A stretch of 64,000 nucleotides of DNA, taken from Corynebacterium spheniscorum. GTDB taxonomy: Bacteria; Actinomycetota; Actinomycetes; Mycobacteriales; Mycobacteriaceae. Every line of letters begins with the position of its first letter. Within the stretch, counting starts at the first letter, position 1. Location: NCBI RefSeq assembly GCF_900113445.1, contig NZ_FOPJ01000007.1, positions 1 to 64,000 on the forward strand, in the 5' to 3' direction. The notes under the pieces are model-generated. The model did no database searches and was not told where the DNA came from. It was given only the letters and a program-made list of their open reading frames with translations. Both the position numbers and the translations under genes were made by a program. Of this stretch, positions 1 through 8,131 are shown piece by piece.

Positions 1-1
1 T

Positions 2-1219
2 TTAGGTGTTGCGGCGGCGTAGTGCGGCGAGCAGTACGGTGAGGCCTGCGACGCTGAGCATCGATGCGATGGCTAGGGTCAGTGTGCTGTTGGCGCCGGT
101 GTTAGCTAGGGTGCCGGTGCGCTTTGGTTGCTGTTGGGCAGGTTGTGCGCCCTTTGCGGGTTTGCTGGGGTCAGCGTTTGGGGCGGGATTCGGGGTCGGT
201 GCAGGTGCCGGTTGTGCGGAGCCGTTGCTGCTGCCGGAGGAGCCGAGCGCCATGCTGCCGAGGGCTAGGCCGGGCAGGATGAGGGAGCCGGCGTCGAATC
301 CAGGAGCCGGGGTGGTGGTCTCTTCGGGTTCGACTGGTGCTGTGGTGCTGCTTTCGGTCGTCGTCGGCAGCGCGGTGCCGGTTTCAGTTGAGGTGGTCGG
401 GGCCGGAGTGCTGGTAGTCGGTGGGTTAACTACGGTGACCGTTGCAACGGCATCGAAGCCATAATCACCGGAGTATCCATCGGGATAGCCCCACGCGCCA
501 TTGGTGCCGAGGCGGGACCACTGCTTCCCATCGACGGTGATGGTGCCCCTGAGCTCAAAGGTGCCGGGTTGATCCAGAGCGCCATCAGGGATGGCGTCCC
601 AGGTTACCTTGACATCTTTACGGCCGGTAGCGGTGGGATCTGCACATTCACGTGCCTGAGGCAATCCGGAAGCCTGAAGGTCGGTCGCGAAGTTAACGTT
701 CACTGTCTCCGGAAGTTTAGGAGCTTTGCCGACAGTGGTCGTTTCATTCACGGGGGTTTGCTGCATAGCGAGTAAGCGGTTCCACCGGACGTAATACCAT
801 GGGGAGCTCTTGCCATCAGCAGGATCGCCAGGCTGCACGATTTCGAACTTGATCCCTTCGGAGGTTCGGTCGAGACCCCAGAGTTTGTCAGCGGGGATGG
901 GATCCTGAACCCAGGATTGCCACTCATCTGCGGTCAGCTCATCACCTCCCATGTTCTTGATGATCTTGACCGGATACGTCTTGGTGGTGCCATCGGACAT
1001 GAGGAAAGGCATCTCAGTAGGCATCGCAGGAGGATTGACCAGAGGCTTGGAACCACAGAAAGGCCCAACTAAAGCGGTAGCAGGCGCTTCGGGTTCCACC
1101 AGGGAGACCGGCTCTGCAAGTGTCGGTTCCTCGTCTTGAGCAAGGGCATAGGGGGCAGCAGTGAAACTGAGGGCAGCTACGGCGAGAGTCGCAGTGGCTT
1201 TACGGATGGCGTAGCCCAC
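2..1219 (-). CDS. LAxTG-anchored cell-surface protein with Ig-like domain
   Basis: This is a 405-residue secreted wall protein. A signal peptide covers residues 1-28 (twin Ala stretch ending ALA-QD). A central region of about 165-265 looks like a bacterial Ig-like fold (VTWD...GTFELRGTI pattern). It is followed by Thr/Pro-rich and Pro/Ala-rich linkers. The C-terminus has LANTG at about 371-375, then a hydrophobic segment and an RRR tail, which is a sortase signal of the LAxTG type used by class E sortases. The GTG start is chosen because an AAAGGAC ribosome site lies 6 bases upstream. It lies next to an iron-uptake operon, but I see no NEAT or HtaA-type heme domain, so a role in iron capture is only a guess. 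No sortase gene is present in the window. Confidence 0.8.
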   Translation of the reverse strand: MGYAIRKATATLAVAALSFTAAPYALAQDEEPTLAEPVSLVEPEAPATALVGPFCGSKPLVNPPAMPTEMPFLMSDGTTKTYPVKIIKNMGGDELTADEWQSWVQDPIPADKLWGLDRTSEGIKFEIVQPGDPADGKSSPWYYVRWNRLLAMQQTPVNETTTVGKAPKLPETVNVNFATDLQASGLPQARECADPTATGRKDVKVTWDAIPDGALDQPGTFELRGTITVDGKQWSRLGTNGAWGYPDGYSGDYGFDAVATVTVVNPPTTSTPAPTTSTETGTALPTTTESSTTAPVEPEETTTPAPGFDAGSLILPGLALGSMALGSSGSSNGSAQPAPAPTPNPAPNADPSKPAKGAQPAQQQPKRTGTLANTGANSTLTLAIASMLSVAGLTVLLAALRRRNT

Positions 1220-1638
1220 AACCTGTCCTTTCGGTGAAGGTATTAATGAAGCAAGCTCAAGCTAACAACCGAAGTTGCCTTTATTCAACGAATCAGCACC
1301 CCTTTTAAGGTTAATTAAGTAATATCTAAAGACTGTGGGCCAATTTTTGCAATGTTCTGGAGCTACTTGGGAAACCCACGGTGGAGCTCGGCGGGTGATG
1401 CGCCCTAACAGCATTTTTGCAGTTAGTTGCAGGTGAACCGCGGATCCGACGGCTTCATCTCTTAAGGATTGCGCCTACCAGGTAGAAGGGTAAAGGTGAG
1501 AGGTCTTGCCCTTATTGATCAGTGCGGTAACAGCTGCCTTCCCCTAACTCGGGTGCACTCCCGAATTCCTTCAAATATGTGCTGCTGGCACGGTTATCTG
1601 ACCCTATAAATGACCCCGGCGAAGGCGGCTTTCCATGC
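1220..1638. other. Intergenic region, 419 bp
   Basis: There is no convincing gene here. The right part is downstream of the iron ABC operon and the left part must hold the promoter of the surface-protein gene. An AT-rich stretch near 1303-1327 (AAGGTTAATTAAGTAA) faintly resembles half of a DtxR box but has too many mismatches to call. Confidence 0.5.
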
Positions 1639-2466
1639 TTAGATCGGATCAGCCGCCGGAACTACCATCGGGCCGCCAGTTGCAGGATCGCGACCGATAA
1701 TCGCATCAAGCCCAAAACCTTCAGCAAGCAGCTCCGTGGTGAGCACCTTCCGGGCTGAACCTGTTTTCAGGATCTGTCCGCCCGAGCCCATAGCAATGAG
1801 ATGGTCCGAATAGCGCGCAGCCAAATTGAGATCATGAAGGACCATAACGATCGTGCGGCCATCCACGGTCGACAAAGATTTCACTAAGCGCAGCATGTCG
1901 ACGGCATGCGCTAAGTCGAGATAAGTAGTGGGTTCATCCAGAAGCATCACTTCGGTGTCCTGGGCAAGAACCATAGCTAGCCAGGCACGTTGACGCTGGC
2001 CACCAGAAAGTGCATTAAGAGGACGCTCCGCCAGATCTAATAGTGCAGTTCGTCGCAGCGCTTCACTAACGGCATGCTCATCTTCTTCGGTAAATCGCCC
2101 GTACCAGGACTGGTGCGGGTATCGACCACGAAGAACGAGCTCGCTGACTTTCAAAGTGCCGGGCGCACTAGGGGTTTGGGGTAGTAGTCCTACACGGGCT
2201 GCATAATCACGACGGGAAAGCTCGGAAATATTGGTGCCAGCGAAACTGATACGCCCCTTGTGGGGCTCCCGTACCCTTGCCAAAGTAGTGAGGAAAGTGG
2301 ATTTACCGCAGCCATTAGAGCCAATCAACGTGGTGATCTGCCTACGTGGGATCTCCACGTTCAAACCCTTGAGAACCGTGCGATCACCATAGCCAACATG
2401 GAGGTCAGACACGCTGATGATGCTGTCTGATGCAAGTTTCGGTGAAGAAGAAGCTGGTGATGTCAT
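1639..2466 (-). CDS. Siderophore ABC transporter, ATP-binding protein (FecE/FepC type)
   Basis: This 275-residue ATPase powers ferric-siderophore import. Walker A GSNGCGKS is at residues 49-56, the signature LSGGQRQR is near 153-160, Walker B VMLLDEPT follows, and the His switch (VLHD) comes after it. It is the last gene of a leftward operon of binding protein, permease 1, permease 2 and ATPase. Its ATG overlaps the stop of permease 2 as ATGA, so translation is coupled. The start has AAAGGAAA upstream. The family handles siderophores, vitamin B12 or heme, and the binding protein points to a ferric siderophore. The gene itself looks intact although two partners are frameshifted. Confidence 0.9.
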   Translation of the reverse strand: MTSPASSSPKLASDSIISVSDLHVGYGDRTVLKGLNVEIPRRQITTLIGSNGCGKSTFLTTLARVREPHKGRISFAGTNISELSRRDYAARVGLLPQTPSAPGTLKVSELVLRGRYPHQSWYGRFTEEDEHAVSEALRRTALLDLAERPLNALSGGQRQRAWLAMVLAQDTEVMLLDEPTTYLDLAHAVDMLRLVKSLSTVDGRTIVMVLHDLNLAARYSDHLIAMGSGGQILKTGSARKVLTTELLAEGFGLDAIIGRDPATGGPMVVPAADPI

Positions 2467-3591
2467 GTGAGTTTCCTTTGGCTAGTGCGCAAGAGGAGAT
2501 ACAGGAGTAAAGCGCCACCAAGCGCGGAGGTCACCACACCTACTGGCGGATCCGAGGGGATGAAGGTGCGTACCGCAATATCTGAACTCAGTACGACCAC
2601 TGCGCCGCTGAGAGTGGAAGCGGCGATCGGGGGTTGATGCGCACCGGTGAGCATGCGCGCCACATGTGGTGCAAGCAGTGCCGCGAAACCTAAGGGCCCA
2701 ACTGCTGCAGCTGCGGTGGAGGCTAAGAGCACCGCGATGAACAACACCACTATCCGGGTGCGCTTGATGTTGACCCCTAGGCCAGATGCCGTGTCCAACC
2801 CCAAATACATGCGGGCTAGTCGTGGTGCCGCCCAGCCTCCGATGGGCAGAGAAATGACAAGTGCCACAAATACTGGTGCAGTGCGTTCCCAGGATGTTGC
2901 TTCCAAGGAGCCATTCAGCCATGTCTGGGCATTAGCGGCATCCCATAGGTCCGCGTTGACTAGCAACCAATTGATATAGGCACCGCATAGCGCAGTAAGC
3001 AATACACCGGAAAGCAAAAGACGCATTAAGCCAGAACCGCGAAGACTGGACAACCCCCATAGAAACAAGGCAACGAGGATGCCACCCATAAGGGCAGCCA
3101 GCGGTAGGACCAGCGTTCCCTTCACCCCGGTGGTAGGTGCACCAATAACGATGACGGTGACTGCAGCCGCGGAAGCACCGCCGGTAATACCAAGTAGATC
3201 CGGGCTAGCCAGTGGGTTGCGAATGGTTGACTGAGTCAAAGCGCCGGCTGCCCCTAGCGCTGCCCCAGCTAGGAGCCCGGCTGCGGTGCGGGGGCCTCGC
3301 CAATCTAGCGACGGTGCGCTCGAGAGATTCACCACCGCCTTTAAGTACCTCAAAAATTTGTGTCAACGACAGCGTGTAATCCCCGACCGCCAAAGAAGTA
3401 GGCAGCAAGATCAAAAGGAGAATCACAAGCCCGAGTGCGCTTAGCAGCATGCGTGGGGCCCACACGCTGTTGGCTGCACCGACCTTCAGTCGTCGAAGAC
3501 TAGGCACGCTGGTGTCGTTAATACTTAGTAGACGAGCGCGGCGCGACTGTGGAGAGGATGCGTTGTGAGGTGACACAGTAGTTGAACTCAT
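2463..3591 (-). pseudogene. Siderophore ABC transporter permease 2 (FecCD family), frameshifted
   Basis: Two reading frames together make one FecCD permease of about 375 residues. The first frame (3591 down to about 3308) gives the N-terminus, the first membrane segment and GDYTLSLTQIFEVLKGGGESLERTV. The second frame resumes with LDWRGPRTAAGLLAGAALGAAGA and runs to the stop at 2463 with the usual RNPLASPDLLGI motif and remaining membrane helices. Removing one base near 3308-3312 joins them as ERTVLDWRGPRT, exactly the family pattern. This is either a real inactivating insertion or a sequencing error. The start overlaps the permease 1 stop by 4 bases (ATGA). Confidence 0.8.
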
Positions 3592-4691
3592 AGTTCCGGC
3601 AGCCTCCTTCGGGTAAGCAGTGCAAGGAGGAAAGGCACACCAATAACTGCGAGCATGATGCCGACCTGGAGTTCCCCGGGGCGGACCACCACCCGTGATG
3701 CAACATCAGCTAATAACAGCAGCGCTGCACCTGCTAGCGCAGAGTAGGGCACAGTCCAGCGATGATCGGCACCACTAATCGGGCGGACTAAATGTGGGCC
3801 GACTAAACCGACAAAGGAGATCGGCCCAGCAGCGGCAGCTGCAGCGCCAGCAAGCACAGCAACTGTGGCCAGCGCCGATCCGCGAACGCGCGCCGGGTTA
3901 ATGCCAAGTGCGGTGGCGGCAGCATCGCCGAGGTTCAAAATATTCAGCCTTGCAGCTACTGGTAGTGCCGCGATCAGACCTAACCCAATCGCTGGACTGA
4001 TGCCTAAGGCAACGGTCATATCACGTCCGGCGAGTGAACCTGCTGTCCAAAAGCGCATGCGATCTAAAGCTGTGAGATTAGCTAGCAATACTCCCGAGGT
4101 TAAGGCCAAGAGCACTGCTGATAGTGCGGCACCGCCGAGCACGATTCCGACTAAGGATTCTTCTCCACCGCGGCCGGCTCCGGTAGCTACGGCCAAAGAA
4201 TGCACGATTGCTGCTGCCGCGAGTGAACCTAAGAAACCAGCAAAAACCATGCTGTGCATACTCGCTAAACCGAGGTAACTAAGACCGATAACAACAGCGA
4301 AGGAAGCTCCCGCGGAGATCCCCAAAACACCGGGCCCAGCGCTCGGATTACGTGTGAGACCTTGGACGATGGCCCCAGCGGCGCCGAGCGCAGCGCCCAC
4401 CAATATTCCGACGAGAGTACGAGGGACGCGGAGTTGAGCAATCAATGAACCGGTAGAGATCCCATCGGCCTCACGCTGCTGGCTAATAATCTGCCAGGCC
4501 TCAAGCAGACTGCGGGACAGCTCATTGGCGGGAATAGGGCGTGAACCAACCGCCAACGAGAGCACTGAACTGAGCAGAACAACAAACACCAACAGTAGAA
4601 GAAACGCAGTACGTACCCCGTTATGCGCACGCAAGCGTGGGGAACTGCTTTCTCCTATGTGTTGGCGTTCCATTGGTGGGCGAAGCGACAT
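3588..4691 (-). CDS. Siderophore ABC transporter permease 1 (FecCD family)
   Basis: This 367-residue FecCD-type membrane permease has about nine to ten hydrophobic helices and the family motifs LRVPRTLVGILVGAALGAAGA and RNPSAGPGVLGISAGA. A cytoplasmic coupling region lies near LNLGDAAATALGINP. It is expected to pair with permease 2 to form the channel for a ferric siderophore. It starts 1 base inside the binding-protein stop (TAATG) and overlaps permease 2 by 4 bases, so the four genes form one tightly coupled operon. The reading frame is intact. Confidence 0.9.
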   Translation of the reverse strand: MSLRPPMERQHIGESSSPRLRAHNGVRTAFLLLLVFVVLLSSVLSLAVGSRPIPANELSRSLLEAWQIISQQREADGISTGSLIAQLRVPRTLVGILVGAALGAAGAIVQGLTRNPSAGPGVLGISAGASFAVVIGLSYLGLASMHSMVFAGFLGSLAAAAIVHSLAVATGAGRGGEESLVGIVLGGAALSAVLLALTSGVLLANLTALDRMRFWTAGSLAGRDMTVALGISPAIGLGLIAALPVAARLNILNLGDAAATALGINPARVRGSALATVAVLAGAAAAAAGPISFVGLVGPHLVRPISGADHRWTVPYSALAGAALLLLADVASRVVVRPGELQVGIMLAVIGVPFLLALLTRRRLPEL

Positions 4692-5778
4692 TAGTTCTTA
4701 TGAACCTTGGCCATCGCGGGTTCTAGTTCCTTAAGCAGCCAGGGAACAGCTGCCACATTGGGATCCTGTAAGGCGGTGGCAACTTCGCTGCTTAGAGCCA
4801 CATAGCGGTCTTGCAGGATGGACAGGTCCTTGATTGCAGGGTGATTTTCGAAGGCCTCTTGCCCCTCCGAAGAGCGGAAAGTCATGAGCAGGAGATCAGC
4901 ATCGTTGATGACACTGGCGTTTTCATAGCTCAGTCCCACGGCGGCCTTTAGACGAACTTTGCCGGGATCCATCTCAGCTACAGCGGGTAGCGGAGTTAAA
5001 CCAAGCTGTTCCATGAACCACACCGAAGCATCAGGTTTCTTCACCAGCATCACCATCTGGTCATCTCCAGCTTGGCCGTATAAATACGTGGCGTTTTCCA
5101 GCTGCGGATGAGCTTTTTTGAAATCTGCACGCGCCTTGTCAGCAGCGTCGATGAGTTCCTTTGCCTTTTCTGGGACACCAAGGACTTGGCCGATTCTTTC
5201 CGCAACTTCTGGTGCGGGGGACTTATAGAGTTCCTCTTGGTAAGTCACCACCGGCGCGATGGCGCTGAGCTTTTCATATAGTTCCTGGTCCATCATGAAG
5301 GCAGCATGCGCGAGGATGACATCGGGGTGCGTTGCAGCGACTTCCTCGACCTTCAGCTTCATCGGGTTAACCCAGGTGACGTCATCCTTAGGGGCGTCAA
5401 CATAAGGCAGCTTCGGATCCTCACTGACCCCGGCAATCTTGGAATAGGAAATAGGTGCGGCAACCACATTGGCACCCATTGCTAGAGCAAGGCCTCATCA
5501 CCAAAACCTAGAGTCGCAACACGATTAGGGCGTTCCTTAATGGTCACATCCCCGAAAGCAGTGGGCAGGGTAAGCGGATAGCTGACCGCATTTTCACTAT
5601 TAGCTGCGCTGCTCTCAGCTGAAGCTGCAGCGGAAGCCGAGCTGGATGCTGCCGAACCTGTTGCGCTTTCAGTGTTCTCGCCGTCACTGCTGCTACAACC
5701 GCTTAGTCCAAGTGCGGTAGCAGTGCCGAGAACCACCAGACTGCGCAATAAACGAGAAGAGGTGTGTGTCTTAGTCAT
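4691..5778 (-). pseudogene. Siderophore-binding lipoprotein (FecB/FepB type), frameshifted
   Basis: The first frame (5778-5482, 98 residues) has a lipoprotein signal ending LGLSGCSSS, an Ala/Ser-rich linker, and the start of the periplasmic-binding fold (NRVATLGFGDEALL). It then hits TAG. The second frame (5479-4691, 262 residues) continues the fold: DVILAHAAFM, the hinge helix, and the C-lobe up to VPWLLKELEPAM. One missing base at about 5478-5482 would read A-L-L-L-A-M-G-A-N across the joint, the expected sequence. An ATG lies two bases after the TAG, so a restart product lacking signal peptide and N-terminal edge could be made, but it would not be exported. This could be a decayed gene or a sequencing error. 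Confidence 0.8.
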
Positions 5779-5811
5779 CCTGTCTCCAAAGAGGGGTAGA
5801 AATACAGTTCC

Positions 5812-5839
5812 CGCAGGTGAATGAAGGATTAATCCTGCG
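5812..5839. promoter_or_regulatory. Inverted repeat before the siderophore operon
   Basis: CGCAGG at 5812-5817 pairs with CCTGCG at 5834-5839, and a perfect palindrome GGATTAATCC sits at 5826-5835. It lies 34-61 bases upstream of the binding-protein start, in the presumed leader or promoter. It does not match the DtxR consensus. The role as operator or leader hairpin is inferred. Confidence 0.35.
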
Positions 5840-6020
5840 AGAAGGTGGCAGCGGAAGGAAGGAGAAGGACGTGACTATGTGTGCGTTGAAGTGAAAAGAG
5901 AAGCACCACTAGAGGTAGAAGCCTGTGATGATCCCTTCCCTTGGGCCTGAGCTGCACTCAGACACTAAAGCTTGGTATCTGGCTAGCTATTCTTGGGAGG
6001 AGAAACATTTTTTAGCTAAC

Positions 6021-6629
6021 TCAGCTGGAACCAAGCTGTTGGGCGATCAAGGTGAATACATCTGCTGAACAGCAGTTTTCATCATGTTCTGTCCAACGCT
6101 CGCTTAGCTCTTTAAACCTGGAGTTGGACTCTTCTGTGGCGTTAGAGGTCACCAATCGCGGCATGTCTGCACCATGTTCCAGGCGTGCAACGGTGAACGT
6201 TGCTTGCCCAAGGATGGCGCTAAACATTGAGCGATAAAAGAGAAATGCTCGCTGGTCGCTTAGGCCAGCATCCTGGGCGCACTCGATGAGGTGCCTGGGG
6301 ATAGCAAGCCCAGTCGAACTAATTGCTCTGCCTGTGGGGATCAGCCCGATCATAAAGGGATTGTTGACCAGCACTTCGTGAAACGACTCAGCGATCATGA
6401 CAGCCCGCTGTGCCGGTGGAATATCCCGGGAAGGGAACTCCAACTTGCTGGCAATGCGGCCTGCAACCGCGGCGAGAAGATCATCGCGATTGCGGAAATA
6501 ACGGTATAAAGCCATAGGCGTCACGTTGAGTCTTTTCGCAAGTGCACGCATGCTGATTTCAGGATTATCTGATTCAGCAAGCATGGCTTGAGCCTCATCC
6601 AAGATGAGTTCTTCCCTTAGTGGCGGCAC
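6021..6629 (-). CDS. TetR-family transcriptional regulator
   Basis: This 202-residue regulator has an N-terminal helix-turn-helix at about residues 24-46 (ISMRALAKRLNVTPMALYRYFRNRDDLL), typical of TetR, followed by a helical ligand-binding region. It lies directly upstream of the siderophore operon in the same direction, about 240 bp away, which suggests but does not prove that it controls it. A perfect 16 bp palindrome 27 bases before the start is a good autoregulatory operator. The ligand cannot be predicted. Confidence 0.85.
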   Translation of the reverse strand: MPPLREELILDEAQAMLAESDNPEISMRALAKRLNVTPMALYRYFRNRDDLLAAVAGRIASKLEFPSRDIPPAQRAVMIAESFHEVLVNNPFMIGLIPTGRAISSTGLAIPRHLIECAQDAGLSDQRAFLFYRSMFSAILGQATFTVARLEHGADMPRLVTSNATEESNSRFKELSERWTEHDENCCSADVFTLIAQQLGSS

Positions 6630-6655
6630 GTGAAACTAATCCTTCCTTCGCGCTA

Positions 6656-6671
6656 GGTATACATGTATACC
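6656..6671. promoter_or_regulatory. Perfect 16 bp palindrome, probable TetR operator
   Basis: GGTATACATGTATACC reads the same on both strands and is placed 27 bases upstream of the TetR start codon, where a self-repressing TetR dimer would bind. No second copy was seen upstream of the siderophore operon. Confidence 0.6.
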
Positions 6672-6693
6672 AAGGCGAGCCAAACCTCAACGT

Positions 6694-6716
6694 TTGGGGG
6701 TATGTTCTACCCCCAA
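6694..6716. repeat. Inverted repeat with 9 bp arms, function unclear
   Basis: TTGGGGGTA at 6694-6702 and TACCCCCAA at 6708-6716 flank TGTTC. The arms are perfect. It lies between the end of the Mrp operon and the TetR operator. No T-run follows on either strand, so a second operator is more likely than a terminator. Confidence 0.4.
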
Positions 6717-6927
6717 TGTGGAGCGAGATTCCGCGCTGGCGGAACCTGGATGAAAAGAGCTAAGAGGTATCTTTAAAAAATTTTTTAGCACATCACCACC
6801 TGCATACTGGGACCGCTAAAGAGCCGGGTTCCGCTCTTAGCTTCTGGTTTTCCTCGGCTAGGAATTAACCAGGTCGCATTAGCTCCTGGTAGAGCAAATC
6901 TACAGGTCATAGGCCGTGAAAAATTTT

Positions 6928-7320
6928 TTAGGAGCGTTTCTTCGCTCGCTTCTTAAACAGCGAACTAGCGGGCGCCTCATTGACGCGCATGTACTCCGGA
7001 TCGCTATACAAACCTTCACGGCGAGCCACACGGCCTAAACGCTGCGCAGTCACCGGGCTAGTCAATAAAGCGAACAGCACGAGCAGAACCAATACCCCGA
7101 TATCGCCACGATCATTGTGTGTGAAGTCAGGAGAACCGATCACCCGAATCATCGCGCCCACCACAGTAAGGATCAGCCCCACGGTCTGTGGCTTGGTGAT
7201 TGCATGCACGCGGGAGAGGGCATCCCTAAAACGCACCAATCCTACGGCTGCAGAGAATACGAAGAACGCGCCGGCGAGAATAAAAACCAGGGAAATAATA
7301 TCCGTTATTAGGTGCAGCAT
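6928..7320 (-). CDS. mrpG: Mrp antiporter subunit G
   Basis: This 130-residue small membrane protein has three hydrophobic segments (about 8-30, 45-65, 72-92) and the MnhG/PhaG pattern LVRFRDALSRVHAITKPQTVGLIL. It is the last subunit of the Mrp Na+(K+)/H+ antiporter complex in the cytoplasmic membrane. Its start overlaps the stop of mrpF by one base. The basic C-terminal tail (KKRAKKRS) is cytoplasmic. Confidence 0.92.
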   Translation of the reverse strand: MLHLITDIISLVFILAGAFFVFSAAVGLVRFRDALSRVHAITKPQTVGLILTVVGAMIRVIGSPDFTHNDRGDIGVLVLLVLFALLTSPVTAQRLGRVARREGLYSDPEYMRVNEAPASSLFKKRAKKRS

Positions 7321-7595
7321 TAGGTGCCATCCTTCTTCCGGAAACGCGCGACCGACACTGAGCTAATGAAGCCGAGCAACGCAACCACCAACATTGCACC
7401 AGATACGGTGAGATCCAAAGACCAGCAGATATAGGTGGCTAGTGCGCATTGAATCATGGCCACTAAACCATCAAGCCCAAGCAGGCGGTCCAAAGAATTG
7501 GGTCCGGCGAGGATTCGATAGGAAGTGAGAATGAAGGCTGCGCCAAAGAAAAGAGCAGCAACTAAGAGGAAGCCGTTGTAGATAGCGGGATCCAT
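7320..7595 (-). CDS. mrpF: Mrp antiporter subunit F
   Basis: This 91-residue protein has three membrane helices and the MnhF motif YRILAGPNSLDRLLGLD. It is needed for assembly of the multi-subunit Na+(K+)/H+ antiporter. It lies five bases downstream of mrpE and overlaps mrpG by one base. Confidence 0.92.
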   Translation of the reverse strand: MDPAIYNGFLLVAALFFGAAFILTSYRILAGPNSLDRLLGLDGLVAMIQCALATYICWSLDLTVSGAMLVVALLGFISSVSVARFRKKDGT

Positions 7596-7600
7596 ATCAA

Positions 7601-8131
7601 CTAATTCCTCTCAAAGATGTGGATGAGGTCGCGTTCCAGTTTGGCCACATTCTCAATTTCTTGGGCTAACGCCTCCGGGGTACCAGCATCAAGCAGATGC
7701 ACCGTGAGCATACGATTCCCAATATCAATATCGGTGACCGAACCACCTGGCTGCAGATTAAACAAGGTGGTGGCAAAAGCCAGCACAATATCGGATTGCA
7801 CCCGCATCGGAACCTTAATGATGGCGGTCTGTGGCGGGTCTGCACGGCGCAAGGCTAACCAAGCGACCTTCACAGAGGCTTTGAGTAAATCCCAGAGCCA
7901 GCCGAGCATCAGCTTGGCGAACGCACCCCAGCGAATATTGGCACTCGCTAAGGGCATATTCGGAAGCGGCAAACCAAGGACAATCACCAACCCAATAAGC
8001 ACACCGGCGATAACATTCGCCCAGGTGAGTTGCCCCATGAGCATGACCCAGATGAAGGTAATCCAGACCACCGAACCTAAGTGGAATCGGCGCTGCACAC
8101 CAGCAAATTTCATGCCAGAAAATTTTTTCAT
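7601..8131 (-). CDS. mrpE: Mrp antiporter subunit E
   Basis: This 176-residue MnhE-family protein has hydrophobic segments at about 20-55 and a soluble C-terminal part containing TLFNLQPGGSVTDIDIG. It is part of the Mrp hexameric antiporter. Start and mrpD stop overlap by one base (TGATG), indicating translational coupling. Confidence 0.9.
   Translation of the reverse strand: MKKFSGMKFAGVQRRFHLGSVVWITFIWVMLMGQLTWANVIAGVLIGLVIVLGLPLPNMPLASANIRWGAFAKLMLGWLWDLLKASVKVAWLALRRADPPQTAIIKVPMRVQSDIVLAFATTLFNLQPGGSVTDIDIGNRMLTVHLLDAGTPEALAQEIENVAKLERDLIHIFERN

Noticed and set aside
1303-1327. Possible DtxR box near the surface-protein promoter
   Set aside because: Only part of one half site matches TTAGGTTAGCCTAACCTAA; the other half is missing.
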